Assembly (NCBI RefSeq): GCF_040939455.1
Contig: NC_134108.1
Location: 11,933,501 to 11,997,500 of the forward strand
From: Microcebus murinus
Taxonomy: Eukaryota > Chordata > Mammalia > Primates > Cheirogaleidae
Length of the DNA stretch: 64,000 nucleotides
Reading direction: 5' to 3'
In this document: positions 25,921-41,300 of the stretch, in pieces
Numbering within the stretch: the first letter of the stretch is position 1
Layout of the letters: every line of letters begins with the position of its first letter
Program-made: the position numbers and the translations under genes
The notes under the pieces: generated by a model
Databases searched by the model: none
What the model was told of the DNA's origin: nothing
Seen by the model: only the letters and a program-made list of their open reading frames with translations

Positions 25921-27016
25921 TTGAGCAAAAACTTAATCCTCTTTTAATCCCCTATCAAACAGAAAACAAAAGTAGTTTTTTTAGTTATAGTGAGTACAGT
26001 TTGTGGTTCATTGCAGTCTAAGGAAGGACACCTAATATTTATGTTTTTTAGTCTTTGGAGAGGGATCCCTTTGAGATGAAGACTGGTACAGAATCGTGTC
26101 AGCTCTGAAGTGTGAACAAGGAAATGAAGTCCATTAATTCCTAGAATGACATGAAAATGGGTTATTTTGTCTTCATGATTTACAACTGCCTCTAAAGCTG
26201 AATTGGTTGACTTCCTGGCAAGTTCAATAGTCAATTCAATAGTTATCCATTCTCAGTTAAATTTAGATCTCCCAGCCTAAGAGTAATTCATTTTTAAAGG
26301 AATGTTGATGTATCTCTAGCATCTCAGAGTACATATGGAGAGGTCATGAAAACAATTTTGTTGAAATAAGAATTATTCTGTAGAGTTAAGAACCCTTATT
26401 CTTTCAGTGTGAAAAACAAGGGTCTAAAAAAGAAAAAGAATTATTACTCTTTATTATGGCACTTGTTCTTGAAATATAAAAAAAAAAAAAAAAAGAAAAG
26501 AAAAAAAGAATATAGTTCCTGTTGGTATAATCTTGGCCCTGCCATCTCACAGTGCCAGCATGTCACTGTGGAGTCCCTAATCAGAGACTTAACCAAAATA
26601 AAACATTTTGACTTGCAGATATTGAAAAGCATCTCCTGTCTTCATCTTAGAGACAATCTATGTCTTAGAAGTGAGAGAGTTGGCAAAGGGTGACGGGCCA
26701 AGCAAACGTGAACAAAGGATGTCCTCCCAGACTAACACAGGGGTTGAAATAGAAGCATTTGAAAGGTGAAAAGTTAGCCGGCTTACACTCACCCCAACAT
26801 TAGTAGAATGGAGATGAATCATAAAAGCCTGAATAACAAATGACCAGATCTTCAGTGAAAACTAAATAAAGTTAGAAATGAAAGAATTAATCAAACAAAC
26901 AATAATCCAGCCTGCAACATGGAATTGAAATAGCAGCACAGTAGGATTTTTAACAGATAGTCCCTAGCAGTTTAAGAATATTTCATATGTGGAGCATTGA
27001 ATAAAAAGCAATGATA
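25921..27016. other. Unassigned AT-rich sequence
   Basis: Contains an A-rich tract near 26478-26510. No gene or repeat family recognised. Confidence 0.4.
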
Positions 27017-27645
<629 letters not shown>

Positions 27646-27674
27646 AACAAGAAAACTGAAAACCCAGTACCCCA

Positions 27675-27940
27675 ATGATATTATTCAGCATTTGCTATGT
27701 TCTAGGCACTGTGATCAGCGTTTTGTATTTTTACATTTAAGTGTGCATTTCCATTTGTAATTTCAGTCACTTTCCAAAACAGTTCTGGCAAATAGTGCTA
27801 GTGTCATCTCCATGAAACAGAAGCTCAGGGAGGTAAAGCACCTGTCTCAAACCACTCTTCTAGACAGAGGGGAGGTGGGATTCAAACCCAGACCTTTGTG
27901 TCCTTGAACCTGTGGTCTAACTACCATTCTGCACAACGCT
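27675..27940 (-). mobile_element. MIR SINE, nearly full length
   Basis: The plus strand shows the reversed MIR: 'ctaggcactgtgatcagcgt', then 'catgaaacagaagctcaggg', then 'gggattcaaacccagacctt'. Confidence 0.87.
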
Positions 27941-28430
27941 ACTGTGTTTTCATTTATGTTCAAGGTTTTCTTACATAAGATAGCCTATCTGAGACCAAGA
28001 ATTAGGAGACCAAGGCTGAGTCTGAGCAGATTCGCCTTCTACTTTGAAATCTCCTTAAGTGAAATTCCTTTCCACTTCCCTATCGAGAAGCGGGAAGAAA
28101 TTGTATTTTCTCCTGCGCCCTGGTGTGACTGTATATATAGGATTGTCAACGTAGCCTACTTCTGAGGCAGCCCAGCAGCGTTGTGTAGGGAACACTTCCT
28201 CCCAGCAGGGAGCGGAAGGGGACTGGAGGGACCCTCAGAACCATCCCTGGGGGGTCCACAGTCAAGATACCAACTGTTCTGTCACCACAAAGACCCCTCG
28301 TGCTGTTCTTTTTTAAAAAATGTCCTATCTGATTTGAAAACCTCCATTTTGTCCATTTTGTGTATCAATGGACCCATTTTGAAAGGGCTCTATATATTAG
28401 GTGTTGTTTTTTTAGTGGGAAAAACGCAGA
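27941..28430. other. Unassigned non-coding sequence
   Basis: No repeat or gene recognised. Frames of 73 and 84 codons are without features. Confidence 0.4.
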
Positions 28431-28439
28431 CCTAGAGGT

Positions 28440-28600
28440 AAAGAGACCTGAGTGGTCTGCCTGTGGCATAAAACAATTGTGTACTATCAAGCAATGCATT
28501 CTACTTCCCCACACTTGAGTTTTCTCATCTATAAAAGCTGACATAAAAATAAATCACCAATCTGCTTTGGTGTGGGGACCAAATGAGATGAAGTAGATAT
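28440..28600 (+). mobile_element. MIR SINE (diverged)
   Basis: Has 'ttgagttttctcatctataa' followed by 'ggggaccaaatgagatgaag', the 3' half of MIR. Confidence 0.62.
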
Positions 28601-28753
28601 GATTTGAAGAAAATAAAAATATTATAAACCAATGGAGCCCTTCTGTTTTTTGCTCATATCCCATACTTTTTTTTTTTTTTTAACCATATAGAGACTCAAT
28701 TGACGTACAAAGGCTTTATAGGCAGAAAAGGTTTAGATTAAAAGTAGTAGGGG

Positions 28754-29222
28754 GTATTATAGGTTGAATTGTACCTCCCACATCCCTCAAAAAAGATTTT
28801 GAAGTCCTAACCCCCAGTAACTCAGAATGTGATCTTATTTGGAAATAAGATGGTTGTGGATATAATTAGTTAAATTCAGATGAGGGCATGCTGGAGTGGT
28901 GTGGGCCCCTAATCCAACATGATTGGTGTCTTTACAAGAAGACAGACGTGTGAAGACAGACACATGGGGGGATGCCATAGAACCACAGAGAAGAGATTAG
29001 AGTCATACAACTGCAGCCAGGAAACGCTAAGGGTTGCTGACCACCATCAGCAGCTAGGAAAAGTCAGGGAAAACTTCCCTACAGGTTTCAGAGGGCATGT
29101 GGAGCTGCCAACACCTTAATTTGGGACTTCTGGACTCTAAAACTGGGAGAGAATAACATTTCTGTTGTTTATAGCCACTCAATTTGTGGTGTTTTGTTAC
29201 CACAGCCCTAGGAAATGAATAC
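28754..29222 (+). mobile_element. MLT1-type MaLR solo LTR
   Basis: Starts 'ttataggttgaattgtacct', continues 'gtgatcttatttggaaataa' and 'ttagttaaattcagatgagg', and ends 'gttaccacagccctaggaaa' then 'tgaatacag'. All are in the order of an MLT1 LTR on the plus strand. Confidence 0.88.
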
Positions 29223-32200
29223 AGAGAGTAGAGAATAAAAGTCATTTTCAGAGCTAGTAATAAACCCATCTATACTGCTGGCAAGCATTTCTAGGGACCA
29301 GATCCAACATGACTCATTTCTCTGACTTTAACCTGTGGCATTGGGCCTCAAACAGTAGAGTCACTTCATCGATGAATGGGAATGAATAAAGACATTAAAC
29401 AATGATGCACATTTACAAAATGAAAATCAGGCTATTGTGAAATCTACAAAAGGGCATCCTTTCATAAATTGAGTCTAGCTAAGGATTCTGGATTATTATG
29501 CCAATGTGGTCATTTGCTAGATATGGAATATTTGTGTCTATTTGGGGGGATATTTTCTTATCCCAGTTGTACATTAAAAGAAAAGTTAAAATATTCTGAA
29601 TTGGAAAATGATGCAATGTGATGGAACTTTGCTCTAAATATAAAATCTAAGGCTCCAATTTAAGCATATAGCAAATGGAAACTTCCCAATTAATGAATGT
29701 TGGATTATTTTAGTGGTTTTATCTATAATTGTTGATCATTTTGATGGATAAACTTAGTCTGGTACCTGTATAGGTTCTTTATTGACAGTATAAATAGCCA
29801 GGATTTATTTATTCTTGTATTTCTCTGCAACATAAGAATCTCCTAAATCTGCTTTTCAGTAGAGTTTAAATTACCCTAATTCCCATTATCGTAATTACCC
29901 CTAGCAGAGCAACATTCTTTTAACAGGTAAACATCATTGCAGGAGGCAAATTCACTTAATCTGTGCAAAACTAAAATCTGTGCTTTCTCTCTTAATAAAT
30001 CCATATTTAATTTTCTTTATACTTGTTATTAATTTTTATATAATCTTTTTCTAAATGTTCAATAGAAATTTGTGCTTGGATAGATTCTTTCACATTTGAA
30101 CAGGGTAAAAGTTCTTTTTTTTTTCCTGACTATCTTAAAGGAAACTGCATTGTTAGAAGTTTTATGCACTGATCTCTAATGTCAGAGAGGAATAGAACAT
30201 GTAACCACTTATTTATAGGCAAATGTATATGTAGATAATGAACCTTGTTAGTCGAAAATAGGAAAATACAGACCTCTCAGAAAAGAAAGAGATGAAGCCA
30301 ACTTAAAACACTTCCCAGCAGTTTCAGTATAACATTACTCACGCTTGTAGCATATAATTCTGAGTAAGGTGGCACAGCTCATCAAAAGACATTTGGCTGC
30401 ACTTACATAAATTCATGTTTTAAGGAAAAAACCTTTAATTCCTTGAAAAACTGAGCAAATGGCTGTAAATACAAAAACCATGACTTTTAGGCTACTTGTT
30501 AATGACTATTCTGTTTGGATAGCTTAGACAGCACAATTGGGGAAAGTTTGCAATAATTTTTTGACTGATGAGAATATATACAATCTCATTAATATCTTGA
30601 ACCTGTTTGAAGATTCTGCTTTCTAGAAAATGAATGGTTGCAGTGGGAATTTTCTATTTATCCACTTGGAGTACAGGTCATTTATAACAACTTTGTTCTT
30701 TCTAATAGTTAAATGCTTAAAGCAAATGATATTAAAGGTCTTATTTTCTTATTCCTTGGTAGGCCATAAATCTCAACCTCTCTTTCCATCCTGACAAAAC
30801 AGTCAAAAGAGTTGTTCTCACTAGTGATTGTGAATGTTAATCATATAATATGATGAGGGCTTATTTATGAATATTTAACATTCGTCAAATGCTTATTAAG
30901 TACCTGATATTTTCTAGGCAATGTGCCAGGTGTTTCATTGCAATAGAATGAATAAGATCACCTTCGAAATTCCTTTATAATCATGTGAATTACTATCTCC
31001 TCTTGGTTAGATTCAGTTACAGCCATACTATCAAAGAGGAAGATCTGAACTTGAACTCTCTTGGTCAAATATGGTCAAGATTTTCCAGCTAGAGCTGGAT
31101 TTTACTCTGGGACACAGCTACTGGAATTTTCTGCACTTGGAATTTCAACTTGATTAATCAACCAGAGCCACTTTTGCATAGGTAATGGAGACTTGAAGGA
31201 GGAATTGTCAAGCCAGGTTTGAGCTGGGCACTTGAGTACTATTTAGTTTTATTTTGTGAACACTAACAAGCATTCCAAAGTTATGTACAAATCAGTTGCC
31301 TTGAGAGGAATGCCAGAATCCCAGATATTCTGAGCCGAGAAGCCAGCACAGGGAGAAGCCAGCACGGGGAGAAGTCACCAAAGTAAGTGAGGCTCAGGGA
31401 TTTCTGATTCTCTTGGAAGTGATTTTGCTTCCAAGCTGGTGTTCCTGGTAGCAGCAGGTTCCTAGACATGGGGTATGGTCATTTCCACTTTGCACTGCAT
31501 CTTCCTTGTGCTCTGTGCATTGGGAGCAAATTAGCAAGAGATGCCCCTCTCAATCCTGGACTGAGTTCAGGCATTGAGCACCACTGTCTACTTCCCACAA
31601 GTTTATATTTCTTACCACTGTGGAGGTGGGCCTTTGGCCCATGGATGGATGCGCCTGTTCTGTGAGGCATCCTAGGCAATGCTTGCAACTTTCTGGGCAG
31701 GGAGAGCCACTGAGGTGAGACTTAGAGTAAAGGCAGAAAATAAGAGTCCAAGAGGGCTCTTTGTTTCTAACAGTAGGAACAAGAACAAGTAGTTTGAAGA
31801 GAAGGAAAGAGAAGTTTATGACTTTGCCAGGAAAGGAGGGGGATGGAGACTACTGTCCAAAAAATGCCATCTGTCCTAATAATAAACAGAAATACGGAGA
31901 TTTTAAAGGGTGGGTTCTCAGCTTCAGGCAATTGCTGTTCAACTACAGTTGATGATCCTGACCTTCCCAACTCCCTGAAGACAATTCCATGACCTCCACC
32001 CAGGACCTCCCTGGTCAGGTCCAGGCTGAGCCATCTCCCGGAGCACAAGGAAGAGAAGATATTACTCTGGCCCTCCGAACCCCTGGCCTGAGGCAGGAAT
32101 GCAGGTTTTAGTTCTCAAAAAGGAGTGGAGGATGTTTTAAAGAGACAGAAAATATTTTTGCCATTTTTTTCCAGGCCATTTCCTCTGTTACATATTCACC

Positions 32201-32329
32201 ACTGTCAGTATTTCCCTTCTGTATCTATGGTGGGACTGGTGACTACTCTATTACAGTAGCTCTTCCCATAGGCTACACGGGGGTTCCACAGCCAGTGGCT
32301 GCATGGCACATGTAGTTAGCACTACTGTT
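29223..32329. other. Unassigned, mostly AT-rich sequence
   Basis: No gene. A short tandem duplication of 'gagaagccagcac' occurs at 31337-31370. The stretch near 30890-30960 looks like an old mammalian repeat, but I cannot name it. Confidence 0.4.
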
Positions 32330-32560
32330 ATTACCAACAGTTAACATGTCCTGTTCACTTACTGTCTGCCAGGGAAGGTGTCAAAGGCTTTATATTCATT
32401 CTCTGATCTCCTAATCGAATACTTCTAGTAAGAGCTGTTATGATTAACTAGCTCCGTTTTTCTGATAAGGAAACAAGTTCAGAGAGCTTCAGAATCTGGC
32501 TGTAGGTCACCCAGAAATAGTACAGTAAGGAATCTAACCCCAGTGGTCTGACTCTGGGGT
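32330..32560 (-). mobile_element. MIR SINE
   Basis: Reversed MIR: 'ttttctgataaggaaacaag', then 'ggctgtaggtcacccagaaa', then 'ggtctgactctggggtcag'. Confidence 0.78.
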
Positions 32561-34419
32561 CAGAATTTGAACCCAGTCCTCTATTTGACCCGAGCCTAGT
32601 AACACACAGCTGCCTCAAGGGAATATAATATAATCTAAGGAAAAGACACTATGAAGTTTCTTATATTTTGGATGAATTTCCTTTGTGCTCGTCCACCTTT
32701 GCCCCAGTCTGGAGCTGAGAGTGTGTGTGCAATCTAACCTCAGTTAGGCCAGAGGAAGCTTGTTTGAGCAGATAATAATTTTAGAAGTGTTTGGCACAGA
32801 TTTGCCTGAGCATTGAGGAAAATCTTAATGTTAAAAAAAGACATTTCCAGATCAAAGCTGAGGAAGGTTGGGGCTGAGGGTGATGGAGCATTTGCTTCTA
32901 AGAATTTAGATTCTTGGAATCTCAGAAAAAGGGGAAGAAAAAGGAAATTAAAAGATAGGAAGGCAGGATTTTGAGAGGATGTGCCCGAATACTCTCCATT
33001 CATCCTTTCTGTTTATTATAAGACCAGAAAAAGTTCTTGAAAAAAAAAAAAGATTAGTATATATTAAATAAAGGGAGGAAAAAAGAATCTCTTTAGGCAA
33101 ATACTTTAAACTCCACCTTATAGTAAATTTTGTTATCAACTCTCTTGCTGTTTATAGCTTAAATTTTTAAAAATATTTTCCTTTAGTACACATGTAAAGT
33201 ACTTGATTCCCAATGATTGCAGATAAGCAATGAGAAGATGAATGTAAGAAGAGAATCTATAAAGGTACCTTTCAACTTTGGTGCTTGTATTGTTCCTTCC
33301 CTAATCATTTAGTAGATTTAACAATTAGTTTTATCTTTCCTTATGCATTGAACATTCTAGTGGACACAAAGAAAAAGCCAAAAAGCATGTAGCAGGAAGG
33401 AGATGAAAGAGGAGAAAGCTTGGAAAATTCGCACACTCTATTAAGGGCTCCTGAATGGATTTAGCCTGGCAAATTTCCTGCCTGTTTTTGTTCATTACAC
33501 TCCATTCAAACTGCTCTCAAAGGCTCCCTTTTGGTCAAATCTAGGATCTTTCTCATGCTAATCTTCCTGGATTCAGCATTCCTTTCAGTATTGATCATAT
33601 CCTCCATCCTCAAATAATCCCTTCTATAGATTTCAAGCCCCAGAGCTTTCTTTCATCAAGGTAGAAGACATGTCACTGTAATTTCCCCTTGAGCCTTTTA
33701 ACCATGCGGCATCTTGTCTGATTTAGTTCCTGGCCCTGCTATCCCTAGAACTTCTCTCTTGAGAAGGTTCCCTAACCTCAGTGATCTCCGACTGTTATTC
33801 CACAATATGATTTGATCACTCTTCTTTCCAGTGTTGACCCAGCTCTGGATCCCCACCCAGTTTCCTGTTGCTAGCAGGTTTCCCCCTTACATCACTGTCA
33901 TTATTGGAACTGGAATGTGATTGAAATCGAATTAATCACTCAATATTCCCTGGCCTTATTCCTTATACTTTTTGGAGAATTCATAGAGAGTTGATCAAAA
34001 CAAATGAAATTTAATTTTTAGAAAACAGGCTCTCTTCTTTCTCATGTAGGGGTTAACACTGCTTTATTCAGTCACATCTATCAACCTTAAACAATGATAT
34101 TAAGAAAATATGATGGACACCTGGAAGTATAGGTTCAAGTTGCCCCAAATACGCACTCTGACTAGCACCAGTTATAAGTGGATTTTTAAAGAAAAAAGAA
34201 GAGGCAGTTTCTAAGTTGTTTACCAACAAATTCACATTAAAATGACCTAAATTTCTGAAAGTAGACTCTGATAGGAAAAAAAAAAAAAAAAAGAAATAAA
34301 ATATCATAAGCTATTGATTGGCTACACATTGTTCTTTGTATCACAGATTCCAGGAACATAAAGATAATGAGTGAGACAGCAAGTCAAGAACAAAATGCCT
34401 CGAAACAATTGCTCTTTGA
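32561..34419. other. Unassigned non-coding sequence
   Basis: No gene. 33450-33960 is pyrimidine-rich and may be an old LINE or LTR relic, but I cannot assign it. An A run lies at about 34278-34293. Confidence 0.38.
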
Positions 34420-35379
<960 letters not shown>

Positions 35380-37238
35380 TTTCTTTTTTCATTGATACAT
35401 AATACTTGCACATATTTATGGGGCACCTGTGCTATTTTGTTACATGCACAGAATGTGTAATGATCCAGTCAGAATATTTGGGGTGTCCATCACCTCGAGT
35501 ATTTATCATTTCTATGTGTTGGGAACATTTCAAGTCCTCTTCTAGCAAGATATACAATACATTGTTGTTCACTATAGTCACCCTTACTCTGCTGTTGAAC
35601 ATTAGAACTTATTCTTTCTATCTAACTCTATGTTTGTGCCCATTAACTAATCTTTCTTCATCCTCTTCCCGCACCCACATATAACTAAACCAAACTGGGG
35701 TCCGCTCACCTGCCATAGCCAAGCTGAACACTGAAGCTGAGAGTTGCAGCCCCAGAAAAAGGGCTTTATTTGCAGGGTGCTTTGCAAGGAGAGTGAGCAG
35801 CTGATGTTTAACATTGAGCTCCCTAATGTTGCATAAGTCAGGGTTTTAAAAGGCAGGGTTACCTTTTAGGTAGGTGGAATTGCAAATCAATATGTAGAGG
35901 TTATACATCCGTCTGGCCCCAAAAGGCAGGATATCCTGAAGTTGGGAGAAGGGTACAAGTGGATTCAGAGATCCTTGGAATATTGAGACGGGTGTGACAG
36001 GCCCCTCAGAGGGATATTTAAAACAAAGAATGGAGAGTCTGATCTGAGTTCAATTCCTCAGTTTCCTCTTACCTGAAAAACAACTCAAGAGGATATGTTA
36101 AGGTGCCATCTTTTCATTTCTATAGGGAACCAAGACACCTCATGACTCTGGCAGACTTGATGGGCCTTTGCTCTCATCAGCTTGCTCATTCACTTGAGAA
36201 GTGAATGAGCCAGGTATCCGGGACTTCCCCTGAAGAAACTCAAAATTTTCCTTTATTTCCATGCTTGAAAGTCCCAGCAGGTCCCTCAGAGGGTCCCTGT
36301 TTGGTTTCACACATACCCTTCCTAGGCTCTGATATTCGTCATTCTACTTTCTACCACTAGAAAATCAACTTTTTTAGCTCCCACATATGAGTGACAACAT
36401 GTGATGTTTGTCTTTCTGTGCCTGGCTTATTTCACCTAACATAATGACCTCCAGTTCCATCCATGTTGCTGCAGATGATGTCATTTCATTCTTTTTTTAA
36501 TGGCCAAATAGCATTCCATTGTGTATATATGGAAGAAATATATATATATGTATATGTATATATATATAAAATATATATTTATATAAAATATATAAAGAAA
36601 ATGCCACATTTTCTTTATCCATTTGTCCACTGAGGGACACTTAGGTTGATTCCATGTCTTTGCTATTGTGAGTAATGCTCTGATAAACATGCAAATGCAG
36701 GTATCCCTTTGATATACTGATTTCTTTTTCTTTGAATAAATACCGAGCAATGGCATTGCTTGATCTTATGATAGTTCTGTTTTTAGTTTTTAAAGAAATC
36801 TTCATATTGTTTTCCATAGTGACTGTACTAATTTACATTCTCACCAATAGCATATACGAGTTCTCCTTTTCTCTGCATCCTTGTCAGCATCTGTTATTTT
36901 TGTCTTTTTAATAATAGCCATTCTGACTTGGGTAATATGATATCAGTCAGAATGTAGTTTTGATTTTCATTTCTCTGATGATTAGTAGTGTTGAGCCCTT
37001 TTTCATATACCTGTTAACCATTTGTATATCTTTTTTTGAGAATGTCTATTCATGTTCTTTGCCCACTTTTTAATGGGATTATTTATTTTTTTAGTGCTAA
37101 GTTGTTTGAGTTTCTTCTATATTCTATTAGTCCCTTGTAGGATAAATAGATTGCAAATATTTGCTTTGATTCAACAGGTTGTCTCTTGACTCTGTTGATC
37201 GTTTCCTTTGCAGTGTGAACATTTTCTTATATTGATAC
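35380..37238 (-). mobile_element. 5'-truncated L1 split by a solo LTR
   Basis: Two L1 parts (35380-35680 and 36310-37238) read continuously on the minus strand once the LTR is removed. The left part is 3' UTR ('caagtcctcttctagcaaga' on plus). The right part is ORF2, with the C-terminal block recognisable on the minus strand at 36481-36756 (MPLLGIYSKKK, MFIRALLTIAKTWNQPKC). An AT-rich microsatellite lies at 36534-36595 inside it. Confidence 0.92.
35681..36309 (-). mobile_element. Solo ERV LTR inserted in L1
   Basis: A 629-bp segment interrupts the L1 and is flanked by a 5-bp repeat 'cacat' (35676-35680 and 36310-36314). On the minus strand it begins TGAAACCAAAC and ends with the near-inverse GTTTGGTTTAG. 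An AATAAA on the minus strand (plus 35765-35770) lies about 85 bases from its 3' end, as expected for R/U5. The family is not identified. The 3' end lacks the usual CA. Confidence 0.72.
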
Positions 37239-37759
37239 TGTAGGGGCCAAAGGAAATTTCCCTCTCACCTTCTGAAAATGTGACAAAAAATCAACTCAGA
37301 AAAGGCAGATTAAGTGGAGATAAGGCATACAAATTTATTAACATGTATGTGGGGAGAACCACAGAATGATTACCCACCCCTGGGTTCTGAAGCCCTGGCA
37401 AAACTGCTTATGGGAGGGGGGAGAAGAGGAATTCTGTTGAGGGGATTATTAGGGAGAATGAATGGATCTGGAACAGAGAGATTGACTTGTAAATAGTTCA
37501 CTTTGGAATTTCAGTGATCCTGAGAGGCCTGAGAGGCAGACATTATCTTGTGTAAGGGGCTGTTCAGATATGGTGACATTCTTGGTCTTACAGAGAGGAG
37601 AAGAAAAAAAACAGTTGTTCTCCTTGTTGAGTCTAAATCTTAGGTAGGTAAAGGAACTTCAACTTCATTATGTACTTTGGGAGAGAAGGTCAGAGAAAGC
37701 CTGAGGTTTCTTTAGTTCAAAGCACCATAGTTTGGAGTATCAGTTTCTGAGCCTCAACA
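37239..37759 (-). mobile_element. ERV LTR (ERVL/MLT2-like, tentative)
   Basis: A 521-bp unit with TG...CA ends on the minus strand (starts TGTTGAGGCTC, ends GGGGCCCCTACA-like) and a minus-strand AATAAA at plus 37334-37339. No matching internal sequence, so probably a solo LTR. It abuts the truncated L1. I could not see a target-site duplication. Confidence 0.62.
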
Positions 37760-37794
37760 ATGCAAAGATTTTGTGCCATCTGTCTGCAGAGAAG

Positions 37795-37900
37795 ATAGTA
37801 ATACATCCATGGAGGAAACCAAGACTCAGAATAGTTAAGTGACCTGTCTAAGGCCATCCTACTAGCAAATGGCTGAGCAGAGGCTTGAACTCTAACATAA
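37795..37900 (-). mobile_element. MIR SINE fragment
   Basis: Reversed MIR core: 'ggaaaccaagactcagaata', then 'gtgacctgtctaaggccatc'. Confidence 0.72.
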
Positions 37901-38149
37901 GGTCATAAGGTGTCTCCCTTCTGGAGTATTTTACTGCTCGACCTTCTTCAATAAGTTATCTCCATTGATTTATCATCTAGGAAAAAATTGAATTTAACTG
38001 TATCTTCTTTTCCTTGGTGCCTCCCAACCTGGGTCATTGTATGTATTCTGACCATGTATTCTTAGCTTTGCATTTGGTGTTTTGGGAGACCCCTACTTAC
38101 TTGTCTTTGATGCCTTATAATGCTTACTACATAGAATCATAGATTCTAA

Positions 38150-38300
38150 GTGTCCAAAGACACTTTTGCTAGAAGAGATTTCAACTCCATTTACCCTAAT
38201 CCTGACACTTAACGGATAGGGAACTGAGATCCAAAGAGTGTTTGTGATTTTCCAAATGTGTCCAGCTTGTTAGTGGTTAACACTCAGTTCACAGCCTAGG
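38150..38300 (-). mobile_element. Possible MIR-like SINE (weak)
   Basis: Has a 'gggaactgagatccaaagag' block and a following 'gcttgttagtggttaacact', consistent with a diverged reversed MIR. Confidence 0.42.
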
Positions 38301-41300
38301 TTGATTGCTTTTAGATTTTTTCCACCGTTAAATCTGGGTTAAAATGAGCACGTTCTTGGAAAGAAAGGATCATCGAGTGGTTATGAGCTACTAACACCAA
38401 TGTATGAATTAGGCAATCAGATCCTTCCAACTGAGAGCTAATTAGAATTGCCGAACCATCTGGCCCACCTGTCCCATAATTGTGGGCTGATAAATGCCTA
38501 ATCTAGAACCTCTGAATGTTAACTGGCCAACAATATAGACTATATCATTTATTTCGAAAGATTCTTTCAACTTTTCTCATTTCAATTTCTCTCTATATAA
38601 TGAAGTACTATCCACTATACATGAAGATGGTGGGTTTACTTTATTTCTTCCTTCCTCTCTCCTAATACTCTCTTCTGTCAAGGCCTTGGCCATACAAAAT
38701 ATTAAGGTTGAGGAAGCTGTCGATGACTAAGGAAAAATCTAAATGAACTGGCTTGTTTGAGAATCCAACCCATGATGCTAGTGTCAGGAACACTCTGAAG
38801 ACCATCAGGAAATGAAATTAATCTAGCTTTGGGGGCCTGGGGTGAGAGACAAGCCCAGGCTCTTTGTATTTCCAGAAGGTGGGAGTCAGTTGGAGCTAAT
38901 AAATTCTGGGTTTTCATTAGATCAAACTTCTTTCAATTCTCCATCACCACAATCCCCTTGGGGGTAGCCACCAGGCCTGCTTCAAGATGAGATGAGCACC
39001 AAGATGTCATAAGACATTTTGGGGACCTACTAGTCACACATATTTTTAACTGATGGCTTTTTCCTGACACTGTGATGTGCCCATCTTGCAGCAGAGCCTT
39101 TTACCCTGTCTCCATTGCTCTTTGAGCCTTTCATATTGTCAGGTTCTCTTAGACTGGAGGGTATTTGTGCCGACTTCCTATCTCGAAGTCTCTCCAGTGA
39201 TTTAGAAGTTTACACAAGGTGGGGTGGAAGCGCACTCTTAATTAGCATAGAAGATGTAGGAATGCAAGCAGGACCTCCACAAAATGCTGGAGTTCCCAGT
39301 TTTATTCACCGAAGGAGAGAATCTATTCAGCTTTCAAGATTTTAAACACAAAATCACATAGAACTTGATTCTCAAAACATAGCTTCTTAGCATATTATGC
39401 TTAGACTGTCAGATAAGTTTTTGTCATTCACAGGCTTTCACCAGAAGATGAATTTGTCTCCTAATAAATTAGCAACAGATCAGATGCAGTGCAGGGACAG
39501 AAGTATGAGAATGTCATGGTCCTTGATATTTCAGTTACATTTGTTCTGCATAAGATTTAATGAAAATTGTAGCAGAGTTTTCTTTGCGGGTACTGCTCCT
39601 TTTAAAATGGAAACAAAAGGTTCCTTTGTTAAGATTCACCTTTGATAGCAGGCTGTAGAAAATGCTGTGTCAATCTTGACAACTGAGCAAGGCTATTTTT
39701 GTCTCTTCAAGAATTGGAAGTAAGGTGTTGTGAAAAAGGCAAGAGAGAATCACAACTTATGAAGGCTCACTCAGTTCCATGGCTGGACATATTCGTGAAG
39801 AATACTGTAAGAGAAAATTCTTGGATTGGTTTTAAAGTTGCATCCAATAAAACTTTCTTAGGAAGAGTGTGAGTTGAAGGAGAGGCTCTAATTGTAGAAG
39901 TCTTGCTGATATTCTGTTAAAGAAAAAAAGGTTGTTGTTTCCTACCACATTTCATTTGGGTGAGTGGCTTGAATTGAACCTCTTTTGTCCCATATATTTT
40001 TTTAAATTGGATTTTGCATTTGTTTTGTTAGTTATTGTTGTGCTTTGTTGGAGAGGATTATCCTCATGAGGAAGTAATGGGTAATATTGAATTTCAGTTG
40101 TTCTAAACCCACACTATTCAGCTTTCAAGATTTTTCAAAGACATACCTTGTCTTTTCACTGTCTGCTTGCCAGGGGACCAAGAGTATGCTCCTTGTAACA
40201 GAGGTAGGTTGGGCTACATTTTTACAGATGGACCCTTCAGGTTTGCTGTGAGCTAATAAGTTGTCACAGCATAGAGTCCAGAAGGGCCAGGAAGTACTTT
40301 GGAGTTTGCTGAAGGAAAACAAAGATTCACAACTGAGACTATCCTGATTTGATCTCAGATTATAATATCCTCTGATGCCAGAAGATTTATTCTTTTCGTC
40401 ATTTGTTTCCTTACTCTTTGGTGGCATTTGAACTTTCCTAACACAAAGCTAGTACAGAACTCTTTGGCAGACAAGTAGAGAATCATATATATATATATAT
40501 ATATATTTTTTTTTGCATGACTGATCTAGGAAGTCATGACAAAGTTGTTCATGTGAATAGTTAATCTAAAAATACTACTCTTAGTTGATTTTTAAAATGT
40601 AAATTTTAAACTTTTTTTTCCTGTTTCCCAGAAAAATTAGAATCTGAGCTAACACCTTTTTGTGTCGTCTGGTGTCTAGGATTATTTCTTTCTGTTATCT
40701 TTTGAGATTTATGCTTAGTTGCCTTGAAAAAAGATTTAAATACTTTTCTTGCTATTTATTCATAATGCATCAGTCCATGTTTTGAGTATCACTCCATATC
40801 ACATTAATCAATCATAGAGCATACTTTGATGTTCAGTAATAGCTAGTGATTATTTATTTGGCTAGGATTCAAAGCAATAACATTAAAAATGCTTCAATTG
40901 CTTAATTTTTCTAAAGTGAGAATAAGAATCCAGAATGATTAAGTAGAGTGGGAGCCATTGACATTATCTGGTTTCAACTGTCACATTTTAGAAAGGAGAA
41001 TACTAAGCCTGAAGAGTCTTAAATGAAGTCATAGGACTTACATGTGGCAAAGAGAAGAGAGAGAAAGAAAGATTCAAAAGTTAAGCAAACTTCTTCATTG
41101 AAGGAATTCTTTGGGCTGCCAGTATGTTAATGTGTATTGTAAATCTCCAAGATGGAGAAAACGTTTAATTCTGGACAAATTTAATAAGCAGCATTTCTAA
41201 GTTGATTGGCCAAGGGTCCCTTTTTTGACAGAGCACCGGGCAAACCTAGTGTTCCTCCACTACCTAGAAATAGTCTTCCTTAGTTTGCCCTATCCTTGAA

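Noticed and set aside
33450..33960. Pyrimidine-rich block suspected to be an L2 or LTR remnant
   Set aside because: No conserved block could be matched with confidence; left unassigned.
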